NCBI GenBank assembly: GCA_903863295.1
Contig: CAIPBM010000047.1
Location: 1 to 59,538 of the forward strand
Length of the DNA: 59,538 bases
DNA from: an uncultured Verrucomicrobiota bacterium
GTDB taxonomy: Bacteria; Verrucomicrobiota; Verrucomicrobiia; Methylacidiphilales; UBA1321
Reading direction: 5' to 3'
Under the pieces are notes generated by a model. It was given only the letters and a program-made list of their open reading frames with translations, was not told the DNA's origin and searched no databases. The position numbers and the translations under genes were made by a program. This document shows positions 29,946 through 39,100 of this stretch, piece after piece (within the stretch, counting starts at the first letter, position 1; every line of letters starts with the position of its first letter).

Positions 29946-30914
29946 ATGAGCACTTGGTCACGATTAGTTTTTGAGGAAGAGACGCTGGACATCCCTGGAG
30001 TGCACTCAGTGGGGCAGTACAATTATGTGGCCGCGCGGGCGGGTCTGCCTCCGCATCAACATGTGGGATGCGTGGAGATCAGTTTGCTGGTCAAGGGCTA
30101 TCAGGCTTACCAGGTCGGGGGTAAGACCTACAATGTCCGCGGTGGCGAGCAGTATGTTTCCCTGCCCGGGGAAATGCACGATACGGGCAGCCGTCCGCAA
30201 GACAAGGGCATCCTCTACTGGCTCATCCTCGATGTGACCAAGGATCGGAACAAATTCCTTTACCTCGCACCCGACATCGCGCGCAAATTGATCGCGGACT
30301 TGCTGAAATTCACGTCGCGCCACTTCGCGGCCCACCCGGACAGCGCCACGACGCTGGAGAAGGCCTTTGCGGCGCTTTGCAAAATTAAGAAGCCAGACGA
30401 AAGCACTGGGATATTCAAGGACTTCGGTTCAGCGAAACCAGCCGAACGTAAATCACGTAAATCGAGCCATGTGCCCGAGCGCGGATTTCTACATTTGCTT
30501 GAGGCTACGAGCCTAATCACTAACTACATTCTGCAAACGATTGCCGCCTCCCGGGTCAATAACCGCTCCATTTCTCCGGTGATTCAGGCCAGCTTGGACT
30601 TCATCGCCAGGAACGAAGAGACATGGCTCACGGTCGGCCAGGTGGCAGAGACGATCAAGCTGTCGGAATCCCACTTCAAGGTTCACTTCCGTGAAGAGAT
30701 CGGTCTACCGCCTGCGGAATATATGCTGCGCCAGAAGGTCGAAGCCGCGAAGAGAGCGCTTACTCAGCCGAACTGCAATATTACGGAACTGGCCTATCGG
30801 CTTGGCTTTTCAAGCTCTCAGTACTTCGCCACAGTATTCAAGAGGTACACAAGTCAGACCCCTTCGGAATTCATGGGCGGACGTGATCTGGAGTTGATTG
30901 ACATTGCCAGCTGA
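29946..30914 (+). CDS. AraC-family transcriptional regulator
   Basis: A 322-residue regulator from the ATG at 29946 (MSTWSRLVFEEETLDIPG), 19 nt after the previous stop. A longer frame upstream is a shadow over the preceding gene. The N-terminal cupin-like sensor contains LPPHQHVGCVEISLLVKGYQ and GGEQYVSLPGEMHDTG. The C-terminal AraC domain has first HTH LTVGQVAETIKLSESHFKVH and second HTH NITELAYRLGFSSSQYFATV, then FKRYTSQTPSEFM. It should sense a sugar-like effector. It ends the regulator-cassette unit, or follows it closely, so the cassette is bracketed by a GntR and an AraC regulator. Confidence 0.92.
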   Translation: MSTWSRLVFEEETLDIPGVHSVGQYNYVAARAGLPPHQHVGCVEISLLVKGYQAYQVGGKTYNVRGGEQYVSLPGEMHDTGSRPQDKGILYWLILDVTKDRNKFLYLAPDIARKLIADLLKFTSRHFAAHPDSATTLEKAFAALCKIKKPDESTGIFKDFGSAKPAERKSRKSSHVPERGFLHLLEATSLITNYILQTIAASRVNNRSISPVIQASLDFIARNEETWLTVGQVAETIKLSESHFKVHFREEIGLPPAEYMLRQKVEAAKRALTQPNCNITELAYRLGFSSSQYFATVFKRYTSQTPSEFMGGRDLELIDIAS

Positions 30915-31011
30915 ACCCTTGCCCCTCTACTTCATGGTATTGTACCAATTTGCGCCGCTTCAATTCCAAATCAGGCAATGAATGTATAACTTCGAATCGA
31001 TCTGGAATTAA

Positions 31012-31026
31012 ACGCTTATTAAGCGT
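31012..31026. promoter_or_regulatory. Candidate operator ACGCTT-ATT-AAGCGT upstream of the PEP-CTERM gene
   Basis: A perfect 6-bp inverted repeat with a 3-nt spacer, 93 nt before the gene at 31119. A related sequence, ACGTTATTAGGCGCGT, lies at 32001-32016 upstream of the GH16 gene. They could be sites for one regulator, such as the adjacent AraC or the GntR/LacI-type protein. Two copies only, so tentative. Confidence 0.35.
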
Positions 31027-31118
31027 CAATTGCTATATTTTAAATTCATCAGATGACACAGGACAGTCTCATTTTCGTAACTAATCACCATCAATCCTAA
31101 AACTAGGCTAAACAAAGT

Positions 31119-31853
31119 ATGAAAACCAACATGGAAAAAATCGCAGCGTGCTTAGCTATTATTGCCGCTTCGTCTGCACTAGCGTCAGCTCAAATCATAG
31201 AGACTACATCTGCAACTGCGCCCATACCGGGAGTCGATGACATCTATCAGCTCGTTTCAGATGGCTCGGTGACCAATAATAGCTCAACCGCCGTCTGGGT
31301 GGATCAACCCGGCCAAGGGCAGAGCTTTACGACCTTGTCTGCTGCGGGGGGGTACCAGCTTAACTCCATCACCATTGATGCAAATGGTACGGGAGGAAAT
31401 GGTTTCACGGGTAATCTCATATTGGATATAGGCACCTACTCAGGGGGCGTGCTTACAGTAACCAACAGCTACACGGCTTCAAGTGGTACGGATGTATCCA
31501 GTATTAATGGTCTCCCTAATAATTTGTATATTACATTTACGTTTACCACCCCGATAACACTGGCTGCGAATACGACCTATGGGTTTGCTGTTGGCAGCAC
31601 GGGTGCAGGGTTGCTCTTGGCCCAAAACTCGAGTTCCACTTACCTTGGAGGAACAGCCTTTAGTACCTCGCCCAATAATGGGCTCAACGGGGCGATATCC
31701 GGCGGCTCCGCCAATGGATTCAATCGCGTTTTTGATGTTTCCTTGACCGTGGAAGCGGTTCCGGAACCTTCGACGTGGGCGTTGATGCTAGGTGGCCTTG
31801 TGGCCCTTGTGATGACGAGCCGTCGGCGTGCGACGCGTTCGCATGCAAAGTAG
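31119..31853 (+). CDS. Secreted PEP-CTERM surface protein
   Basis: A 244-residue exported protein. The signal peptide is IAACLAIIAASSALASAQ. The tail VPEPSTWALMLGGLVALVM (V at 214) followed by SRRRATR is a complete PEP-CTERM sorting signal, which an exosortase (EpsH/XrtA type, not in the window) would cleave for surface anchoring or release. The body is low-complexity and beta-rich, with YQLNSITIDANGTGGNG and ITLAANTTYGFAVGSTGAG, resembling choice-of-anchor-type beta sandwiches. It lies downstream of the AraC regulator and upstream of GH16. Role unknown; a glycan-binding or matrix protein is plausible. Confidence 0.9.
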   Translation: MKTNMEKIAACLAIIAASSALASAQIIETTSATAPIPGVDDIYQLVSDGSVTNNSSTAVWVDQPGQGQSFTTLSAAGGYQLNSITIDANGTGGNGFTGNLILDIGTYSGGVLTVTNSYTASSGTDVSSINGLPNNLYITFTFTTPITLAANTTYGFAVGSTGAGLLLAQNSSSTYLGGTAFSTSPNNGLNGAISGGSANGFNRVFDVSLTVEAVPEPSTWALMLGGLVALVMTSRRRATRSHAK

Positions 31854-32058
31854 AATCTATCTGTTACAATTTTCGTTTTAGGACATTATACCCTTTGTGT
31901 CGGGCGGTCGGCCTGGCATAGAGGGTCTTTTGTTTGGTGAAAAAGTTCACTTGCGCAACGCAGAGTACTGCGTTTGATATCTAGATTTATTCGATCTTGA
32001 ACGTTATTAGGCGCGTTTATCGATCATGATATTCTCATAACGCTCACATCAAAAAAAC

Positions 32059-33288
32059 ATGACACAAAAATTTGTTATACTTCTTCTCATTCTGAATCTT
32101 ACCGGCCTGGCTCGCTTAGTGGCTGACGATGTCAATCCGATCATCTCTGTGACTTCGCCAGCTTACTGTTCGGATATTTCGGGCGATACGACAATTAATA
32201 TTGTGGCACCAGGGTTATCCACAGTAACGGTAAAGTGCTGGCAGGCAGGTGGGCAATTAGGCACTGATTCGACGGTGGACACGGTTGCGCTGGATGCGGA
32301 AGGCAAAGGTTCATTTGTTTTTCCGGCCGATAAATATCCGCACGGGCCGATTACCGTGAGAATTCTGGGACAGGCAGGAGATAAGATCGATCACTGTTAC
32401 TTGCAGCTCTACAACAAGGGCGGTATTTCCTGGAATGAAGGAATCCCGAAAGAGGCACCTCCGGGTGCAGATGGCATGAAGCTCGTCTTCGCGGATGATT
32501 TCAACGGACCGCTTTCCATTTCGAGCACAGATCCCAAAGCCACCTATTACGATCACAAGCCGCCGAATGGATCCCAGGATTTCAGTTCGATTCCCTTCAC
32601 CAGTTTTGACGCGCCGAATAATCCTTTTGCGCAGATTGATTCCTATTTACGGATTCGTGCTGACGCGAATAAGAAGAGCTCCGGTTTGATTTCCTCAATC
32701 AAGAATGATGCATCGGGGATCAAGGTGTCCGAGCCGTGCTATTTTGAATGCCGTTTTATCGCTCCGAATGCAAAGGGAACGTGGCCTGCTTTCTGGCTCA
32801 TGACGGATTACATGAGGGATTACGTTGATAAAAAAGGCGATCTAAACGGTCCGGTGGATGAGTTGGATATCATTGAAGCGGTTGGCGGCGAGGGGCCAGG
32901 CGAGCCCAATGCAACCAGCGATCCCAAGCTCGGGGATCTATACCAGATTACCCCACACGCATGGAATCAGCCCGAAGTGAAGGATATGCAGGACAAAGCC
33001 TATCAGGACATGCACGATCCGATTTCCATGCATAAGGTGGGCGTGCCTTCCACATGGTATGAGTCGTTTCATACTTACGGCTGCAAGATCACGGATACAG
33101 ATACAATCTATTATTTGGATAATATAGAAGTGGCGCGTCATGCGACGCTCCCCGCCTCAAAGAAGTATCCGCTGTTTTTTCTTATCAATCTGGCGACCGG
33201 CAGCGGCTGGCCCGTTGATTTGTCGCGCTATAACGGACTGGCGGATATGTATGTTGATTACGTCCGTGTCTACGCTCAGAATCCCTGA
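32059..33288 (+). CDS. Secreted GH16 glycoside hydrolase
   Basis: A 409-residue exported enzyme. The N-terminal signal is VILLLILNLTGLARLVA, and residues 25-125 form an Ig-like beta domain (VTSPAYCSDISGDTTINIVA). The catalytic jelly roll starts about residue 150 (KLVFADDFNGPLSI), and the GH16 active site is E268-L-D270-I-I-E273 in VDELDIIEAVGG. Later YESFHTYGCKITDTDTIYYLDN and DMYVDYVRVY are typical of the family. It would hydrolyse or transglycosylate beta-1,3/1,4-glucan, agarose- or carrageenan-like galactans, or xyloglucan; the residues seen do not decide which. It fits the extracellular step of the glycan locus. A possible shared operator lies just upstream. Confidence 0.93.
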   Translation: MTQKFVILLLILNLTGLARLVADDVNPIISVTSPAYCSDISGDTTINIVAPGLSTVTVKCWQAGGQLGTDSTVDTVALDAEGKGSFVFPADKYPHGPITVRILGQAGDKIDHCYLQLYNKGGISWNEGIPKEAPPGADGMKLVFADDFNGPLSISSTDPKATYYDHKPPNGSQDFSSIPFTSFDAPNNPFAQIDSYLRIRADANKKSSGLISSIKNDASGIKVSEPCYFECRFIAPNAKGTWPAFWLMTDYMRDYVDKKGDLNGPVDELDIIEAVGGEGPGEPNATSDPKLGDLYQITPHAWNQPEVKDMQDKAYQDMHDPISMHKVGVPSTWYESFHTYGCKITDTDTIYYLDNIEVARHATLPASKKYPLFFLINLATGSGWPVDLSRYNGLADMYVDYVRVYAQNP

Positions 33289-33301
33289 AACGGGACTTGG
33301 A

Positions 33302-34603
33302 TTATTCGACAGAGATTTTGGGAATTGATGCCGCCAGCTTTGCTCTGATGGACGGAGCTAGCGGCTTATCATCGAAGATTGAGTTGTCGAACTGGTAGAA
33401 GAGCGCCATGGCGATATATCCGCTGGCGCACCAACTCTGACGATGACAGACGCGGTAGCTCTCGATCTGCCCGGTGATTTCTTCCTGGATTCCGCCGTAG
33501 GGAGCTCCGGTCATGGGGTGGTAGACTTCGACAAATTCGGAATCGCGGCAGGCTTTTTGTGCCAGAAGAACAAGTTCGCGTCCCGCCAGATCGCGGCGTC
33601 CTCGGGCTAGACAGGCCAAGGCCCAGGCGGCGTTGACTTGAGGCCAGATTGTGCCGGAATGACGTCCGAATTCTGAGTGTTTTGCGTAGCGCTCATAGGT
33701 CGGCCAGACGCATGGCATGCCATGCGGAGTTAGATGAACTGTTTCAAAGATGCGTTTTGCCTGGGTGTCATCGGCAATGCCAAAGAGCAGCGCAAACGCG
33801 AGTCCAAGTCCCTCTTGCCGATCATCATCTCCCGGAGCATCAATGAGGTAAGCATAAGTCCCCTGCTGTTTTCTCCAAAAGTGTTTGTTGATGGATGCAC
33901 GGAGACAATCCGCCTTCTCCTGCCATGCAGGATCCGGCACCCGGCCGAGTTCCCGCGCCAATAGACCTGCGACTAGATAGGCGCGATAGTAGAGGCAATT
34001 CGTCGAGAGTGCCTTGCAGGGTATCCCACCGCCAGGATGGGTCTGCAGGCGTCCCGATAACTCCACCCAATTCATGATCCCACTGTAGGCAGCGCCCCTT
34101 GGCGCGAAATAATCGGGGTAACCCGCCACGCCGTCTTGAAAACAAGCTCCGCCACGAAAGAGTCCATCGGTGGAATCGAATTCTGTTTTTTCGAAGTATG
34201 TCAGGGAATTTGTGACTGCGGCGAGGGCTGTCTCCAATATCAAGTGATCGGCAGTATAGAGATAATACTGCCAAACGCCTTGGGCCCAGATGATGGCATC
34301 CCAGTATTGACCTCCAATGCGGATGTCGCCGCTACTCTCGCGCGTGAGGACCGAAAGGAGCGTGTTTTTCGCCACGTCGGGTGCCAGCAAACCCAAGCCA
34401 TACCAGGTGTTAAAAGCCGCGTCTCTGGTCCAAGGTGTATCGTAATCCAATCCAGCCAGCAAACACCGACGAGGTTCCTGAAGCAAACCGTCTTTAAACA
34501 GGCTGATATTTCCGGCTAAATCTCCAATCGCGATTCTAAGGGCTCTCGCGATTATTTGATTTGAACCGGACAAATCTGATCCAGAAAGATTATTAGTTAT
34601 CAT
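33302..34603 (-). CDS. (alpha/alpha)6-barrel glycoside hydrolase, GH63/GH37-like
   Basis: A 433-residue soluble enzyme without a signal peptide. LAGLDYDTPWTRDAAFNTWY and GGQYWDAIIWAQGVWQYYLY are typical of the inverting (alpha/alpha)6 group that includes GH63 glucosidases, trehalase-like GH37 and mannosylglycerate hydrolase-like proteins. WPQVNAAWALACLARGRRDL and VYHPMTGAPYGGIQEEITGQ also fit, and the acidic residues near DAAFN and QEEITGQ are candidate catalytic acid and base. The family could cleave alpha-linked glucose or a glucosylated or mannosylated small compound. It converges on GH16 with 13 nt between stops. Confidence 0.75.
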   Translation of the reverse strand: MITNNLSGSDLSGSNQIIARALRIAIGDLAGNISLFKDGLLQEPRRCLLAGLDYDTPWTRDAAFNTWYGLGLLAPDVAKNTLLSVLTRESSGDIRIGGQYWDAIIWAQGVWQYYLYTADHLILETALAAVTNSLTYFEKTEFDSTDGLFRGGACFQDGVAGYPDYFAPRGAAYSGIMNWVELSGRLQTHPGGGIPCKALSTNCLYYRAYLVAGLLARELGRVPDPAWQEKADCLRASINKHFWRKQQGTYAYLIDAPGDDDRQEGLGLAFALLFGIADDTQAKRIFETVHLTPHGMPCVWPTYERYAKHSEFGRHSGTIWPQVNAAWALACLARGRRDLAGRELVLLAQKACRDSEFVEVYHPMTGAPYGGIQEEITGQIESYRVCHRQSWCASGYIAMALFYQFDNSIFDDKPLAPSIRAKLAASIPKISVE

Positions 34604-34671
34604 CGATAAAGGCAGAAGTATGGTTGTTACCTGTCAGGGAGAATTGTCTGCATCCGGCTTGAAAGCGCCAA

Positions 34672-34978
34672 TCAACAAGACATGCATCGCGCTAGCTGTA
34701 ACGCTGGAGCATGTATGCAGAAATAAGTTGGGCATTCGGTAAGCTCAGTTTTAGACGCTAGGCGCTTACTTTTTTTAGATTCGGAGGGGGTACCATTCAA
34801 TGTCGCTCTTGAATCAATTCGTTTACTCCACAAAGTCATACGCATTGTCATTTTACTAATTTGGTAATCGGCATAAAATCGGGTATGTCCTTCTTGGGTA
34901 ATAGAGTAAACAACCCGTTTGCGTTGCGCTTTCTTCTTGGCAGGGTACTTTAAAATAGTTCGATCCCCTTGGCTCGAT
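34672..34978 (-). pseudogene. Possible PadR/MarR-like regulator remnant
   Basis: In the 376-nt gap between the GH63-like and TonB-like genes, a reverse-strand reading frame contains KRVVYSITQEGHTRFYADYQ, which resembles the wing-and-following-helix YxLTxxGxxxL segment of PadR or MarR regulators. The upstream part would run into the opposing TonB-like gene and has no recognition helix, so it would be a fragment. The similarity is short and could be chance. I see nothing else in this gap. Confidence 0.2.
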
Positions 34979-34979
34979 A

Positions 34980-36176
34980 ATGCACGCTCAAGCCCCCAAT
35001 CCTCGCAAAAGCGAGTGGCATGACAAATTCGTCCACTCGGGTTATCTCGTTGGCGCAATTCTCCTACATCTGATCGTATTCCTGATGGTTGGCACTTGGG
35101 TTATCTGGAAGGCTCCCTCTCCGCCACCTTCAAGCGAATTTCAACGCGTTTCGATCAGCCCTCCACCTCCGCCACCGCCACCCTTGCCTTCAAGCGGTGA
35201 CGCAGCTGCCAACCCGCAATTTGAGCCACAACCGGTGACGATGCCGGTAGTCGCTCCGCCGACAGTCACTATGACGATGGCGAATAGCAGCTTCAATGTG
35301 GATGTCACTAAGGATTTAAACCGTGCGCTCAGTCACACGAGCCAACAGGTGCCTCAAGGATCAGGCCTGACCCGAGGTGGCGGAGAACAAGGCGATAAAT
35401 CGGGTACGCAAAATGCAACGGTCTTCGGGTCGGACTCCTCAACCGGTAATCAACTCACCGGATATTTCTATGATCTCAAGCAAACTAATGACAAAAAGCC
35501 TACTGGAATGGACTTGGCAACCTATTATGAAACATTGAAAGATTATCTTCATCGCTCCTGGGACGATTCGTTCTTTGATCGTTACTATAAAAGCAAGTCG
35601 CCTCTATACGCTGATCGCATCGCCATTTCCACCCGTAATTCCGCCGATGCGCCCAAGGCTTTCCACCTGGAGACCGAGGTTCAAGGTGGTCTTTGGGTGA
35701 TCCATTATCATGCCAAAGTCATCCCACCTGCGGGGCGGGATTACCATTTCATTGGTTTTGCCGACAACGTTATCGTGGTCAGGATTAATGGTATAAATGT
35801 GCTGGATGGAAGTTTTTGTCCGACCCCTTTGATCGATAAGTCAAGCGTACACGAAAAACTTCACTGGATGTTTCCGTCTTATATCGCGGCGGCGAATAAT
35901 GGTATGACTGCCAATCTTAAGATCGGGCCCTCTTTTCATGTCGATGATGGAGCCGCCGTGGATTTGGACGTTTTAATTGGAGACGATGGCGGAGGGTGTA
36001 ATTTCTTTCTAATGATCAAATCCGATGACAAAGCCTATGACACCCTACCAGACGGGACACCCAAGGTGCCTTTTTTCCAATTGGGTGAAGGGGCGTCTCC
36101 CACATTCAAGGATGACGAAGAGCATCCCCCTTTCAGCACAACGCCTGAGCCTTGGAAGACCGCGCCTTCCAATTGA
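34980..36176 (+). CDS. TonB-like N-terminus fused to a YDLKQT (PA14-like) domain
   Basis: A 398-residue inner-membrane-anchored protein. A short cytoplasmic segment is followed by one helix (about 22-43, GYLVGAILLHLIVFLMVGTW) and a proline-rich stretch with PPPPPPPPLP (61-70), the layout of TonB. In place of a TonB C-terminal domain, residues 159-360 form a domain starting LTGYFYDLKQTNDKKPTG, with PPAGRDYHFIGFADNVIVV and NGINVLDGS. It matches the secreted protein at 51884-52708 through most of its length. The 'P-x-x-G-x-Y-x-F-x-G-x-D-x-x-x-V-x-x-N-G' pattern suggests a PA14-like carbohydrate-binding fold. Function unknown; an envelope-spanning binding protein is a guess. It converges on GH38 with a 20-nt gap. 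Confidence 0.75.
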   Translation: MHAQAPNPRKSEWHDKFVHSGYLVGAILLHLIVFLMVGTWVIWKAPSPPPSSEFQRVSISPPPPPPPPLPSSGDAAANPQFEPQPVTMPVVAPPTVTMTMANSSFNVDVTKDLNRALSHTSQQVPQGSGLTRGGGEQGDKSGTQNATVFGSDSSTGNQLTGYFYDLKQTNDKKPTGMDLATYYETLKDYLHRSWDDSFFDRYYKSKSPLYADRIAISTRNSADAPKAFHLETEVQGGLWVIHYHAKVIPPAGRDYHFIGFADNVIVVRINGINVLDGSFCPTPLIDKSSVHEKLHWMFPSYIAAANNGMTANLKIGPSFHVDDGAAVDLDVLIGDDGGGCNFFLMIKSDDKAYDTLPDGTPKVPFFQLGEGASPTFKDDEEHPPFSTTPEPWKTAPSN

Positions 36177-36196
36177 CAGGAAATGATTACTCCGGT

Positions 36197-39100
36197 TTAA
36201 AGAGCCAACTTGATTGAGGCGATTTCGAAGGGCTTTAAGTCCAGTGAAATGGCCCCATCTTTTATGGGCAGGCTCTTGATGTCGTTTTCCAGCAGATCCG
36301 TGGACCATGCTCTGTTGACGGAGAGCGTGGTGCGAAGAGTTATTGGACCACGTCCACCCACCGCTTCATAGAGGCGAACGATGATGCTTTTGCCGTTTTC
36401 GGAAACTTTGACAGCTTCGATCACCACTCCCGCCCGATCCAACTCGAAGAAGGAGGCGGACGAGGGTAGGTTTCCAGCGTAAGGTTTCAATTGACCGATG
36501 ATCAACGGGATATTGAGAGCGTAGGCTTCCTCTATGACGCGGCCTTCCCTTAAATCGCCGGCGTGGGGCAGCAGGGAATAGGTGAAACGATGTTGGCCGC
36601 GATCAGCAAGTGGGTCTGGCGAGATCGGGGCGCGGAGCAGGCTCAGTCCCAAGGTATTGCCGTGTACGTTGTAGCCGTACTTGCAATCGTTGAGCAGGGC
36701 AACTCCGTAGCCTGGCTCAGATAAATCAGCCCACTTTTGCGCGCATACCTCGAAGCGCGCCAAATCCCAACTGGTGTTGGTATGCGTCGGTCTTTCGAGT
36801 TGACCATATTGAATCTCATAGGTCGCATTCATGGCGTGAATCGCAACGGGAAATGAGACTTTGAGTAATTTTTGATTTTCCTGCCAGTCCACCTGTGTCG
36901 GGAAATCGATGCGCGCGGAACCAGCCCTCAGCACGATGTTTTGTTCGATCCGGGATTTGCCAAACATCCGGACGATCTTGACAGAAGCTCGCAGCGGGCC
37001 GGATTCAACCAGTTTCAACACTTCGATATCTCCCAGGGTTCGATACTTTTCTTTATGGAAAATATCGACGTCCCAAGCGTCCCATAAATTCGGAATGTCC
37101 TCGTGTAAGTGGAGGACATTGGCGGGGGCGCTCAGTGACTCGCGCCGGGCTTGCAAATCATAGACGCTTGTGAGGTGGCCTTGGGAATTAATTTTAATCC
37201 GGAGCAAGCCGTTCTCGATAGTGATGCCGGACTTGCTTTGCTGCGCTTTGACGGCGGAAGTTGCCTTGAGGCTGGCCGCGGTGTTATTTTCCACCACAAT
37301 GTAACCGCAGGCGGGGACTTCGACTTGAGCCAGGGTACCACCCGGCAGTTGAACGACTTCGCAGCGCGGAAAGCTCAGCGTATTGGAGATCAGAATAGGC
37401 GCCGTAAATGTGCTTGTATCAATCTGCGCGCCCAGGGTAGAAAGCGCGGAATCCCGGACAGACTCCCCTAGCAGGCGGATCGTTTCATAGTCGCGGGCGC
37501 TGTCCTGATAAACCCAATTAATGGAAGAACCGGGAATGATGTCATGAAACTGGTTAAGTAAAACGAGTTTCCATGCTCGCTCCAGCGCGGCCTGATGGGT
37601 TTGATTTTTGGTTGAACCAAGCCCGGTAACATCGTAGATCGCGCGGACGGGATCCGCCACTTTTTGAGTCCTGTTGCGCACGAGGATAAAAGTGATTGCG
37701 TCGAAGAACTCGGCATCGCGGAGGAGAAACTCCGACTTGCGATTGCCGAGTTTGTTTTTGGCCTGGGTGGTATAAGTACCTCGATGGAGCTCGAGATAAA
37801 GTTCGCCAACCCAGACCGGCAGATCCTTGGCGTCCGCTTCGGCCTTCTTGAAGAAGGATAGAGCTTTTTCTTGAACCAACTTGGGTAGTCCATCGAAATC
37901 GTGGACGCGCCGCGCCTTTTCGAGCATTTCGATCGAAGGTCCACCACCACCATCTCCCCAGCCGTAGAGGAGTAGCGAAAGTGTCGCCCGGTCGTGCTCT
38001 TTGAAATTCCTGATATTTTTCAGGAGATCCTTGGGACCCGTATCGGCGTTATAGTCGTCGGCAGGAGGAAAGTGCGTGAAGATGCTGGTTCCATCGATGC
38101 CTTCCCACAGGAAGGTTTGATGAGGAAATTTATTGAATTGGCTCCATGATATTTTTTGCGTCAGAAAATAGTCGATCCGCGACTTGCGCATGATTTGAGG
38201 CAGAGAGGCTGCGTAGCCAAAAACGTCAGGGATCCAAACGTCGCGGGTTTCATAGTCTAATTCTTCCTGAAAGAAGCGCTTGCCATAGAGAATCTGCCGC
38301 ACCAGGGATTCGCCAGAAACAAGATTACAATCCGTCTCAATCCACATTGAGCCGACTGGCTCCCACTGGCCTCGCTTGACAGCCTTTTTGATTCGATCCC
38401 ATATCTCGGGGTAATAGGCTTTCATCCAGGCATATTGCTGGGCCTGCGAGCAGGCGAAGACGTATTCAGGGTAAGTCTCCATGTAATCGAGCGCGGTTGA
38501 GAATGTGCGCGCGCATTTACGAATGGTTTCGCGCAAAGGCCAAAGCCATGCCGTATCGATGTGGGCGTGTCCGACGGCGGAGAGATGGTGAACCGTGTCG
38601 CCATTGCGTTTGTGCAGGACATTTTTTAAGGCCTGTCGGGCACTGGCGATCGTCTCCCTGTCTTCGCCCTCGAATAGATTGACGGAGTTGTTCAAGGCAT
38701 AGCGAAGTTCTCCGCGGCGCTGGGAATCAGCAGGAAGAGCTTCCATTGCCTCCAAGGCCACCTTGAAATCGTAATAAAAATCGTAAGCATCACGGTTGAA
38801 ACAGGCCAGTTCGGCCTGTTCAAGCCGGTAGCGCGGATCACCCTCGTAATCTGGTAGGTTGAGCCCCTGGCTGACTCCGGCCTCGTTAGTTCCCCCGTTG
38901 GCTGCCCCTTCGATAAAGAATTCGAATTTCTCTCCGCCTTTGGCTGACGTCGCAATTTTGATATCGCGTCGATTCGCGTTGATGGCGCGGATCGGTTTGC
39001 CGTTTTGATAGATTAGACCCTCCGCCGTAAAGCCTTCGCGACCTACGTCGGTCAGTCTCACGAGCGCAACAACTTCACGGCCTCTCCAGATCTTGGGAAC

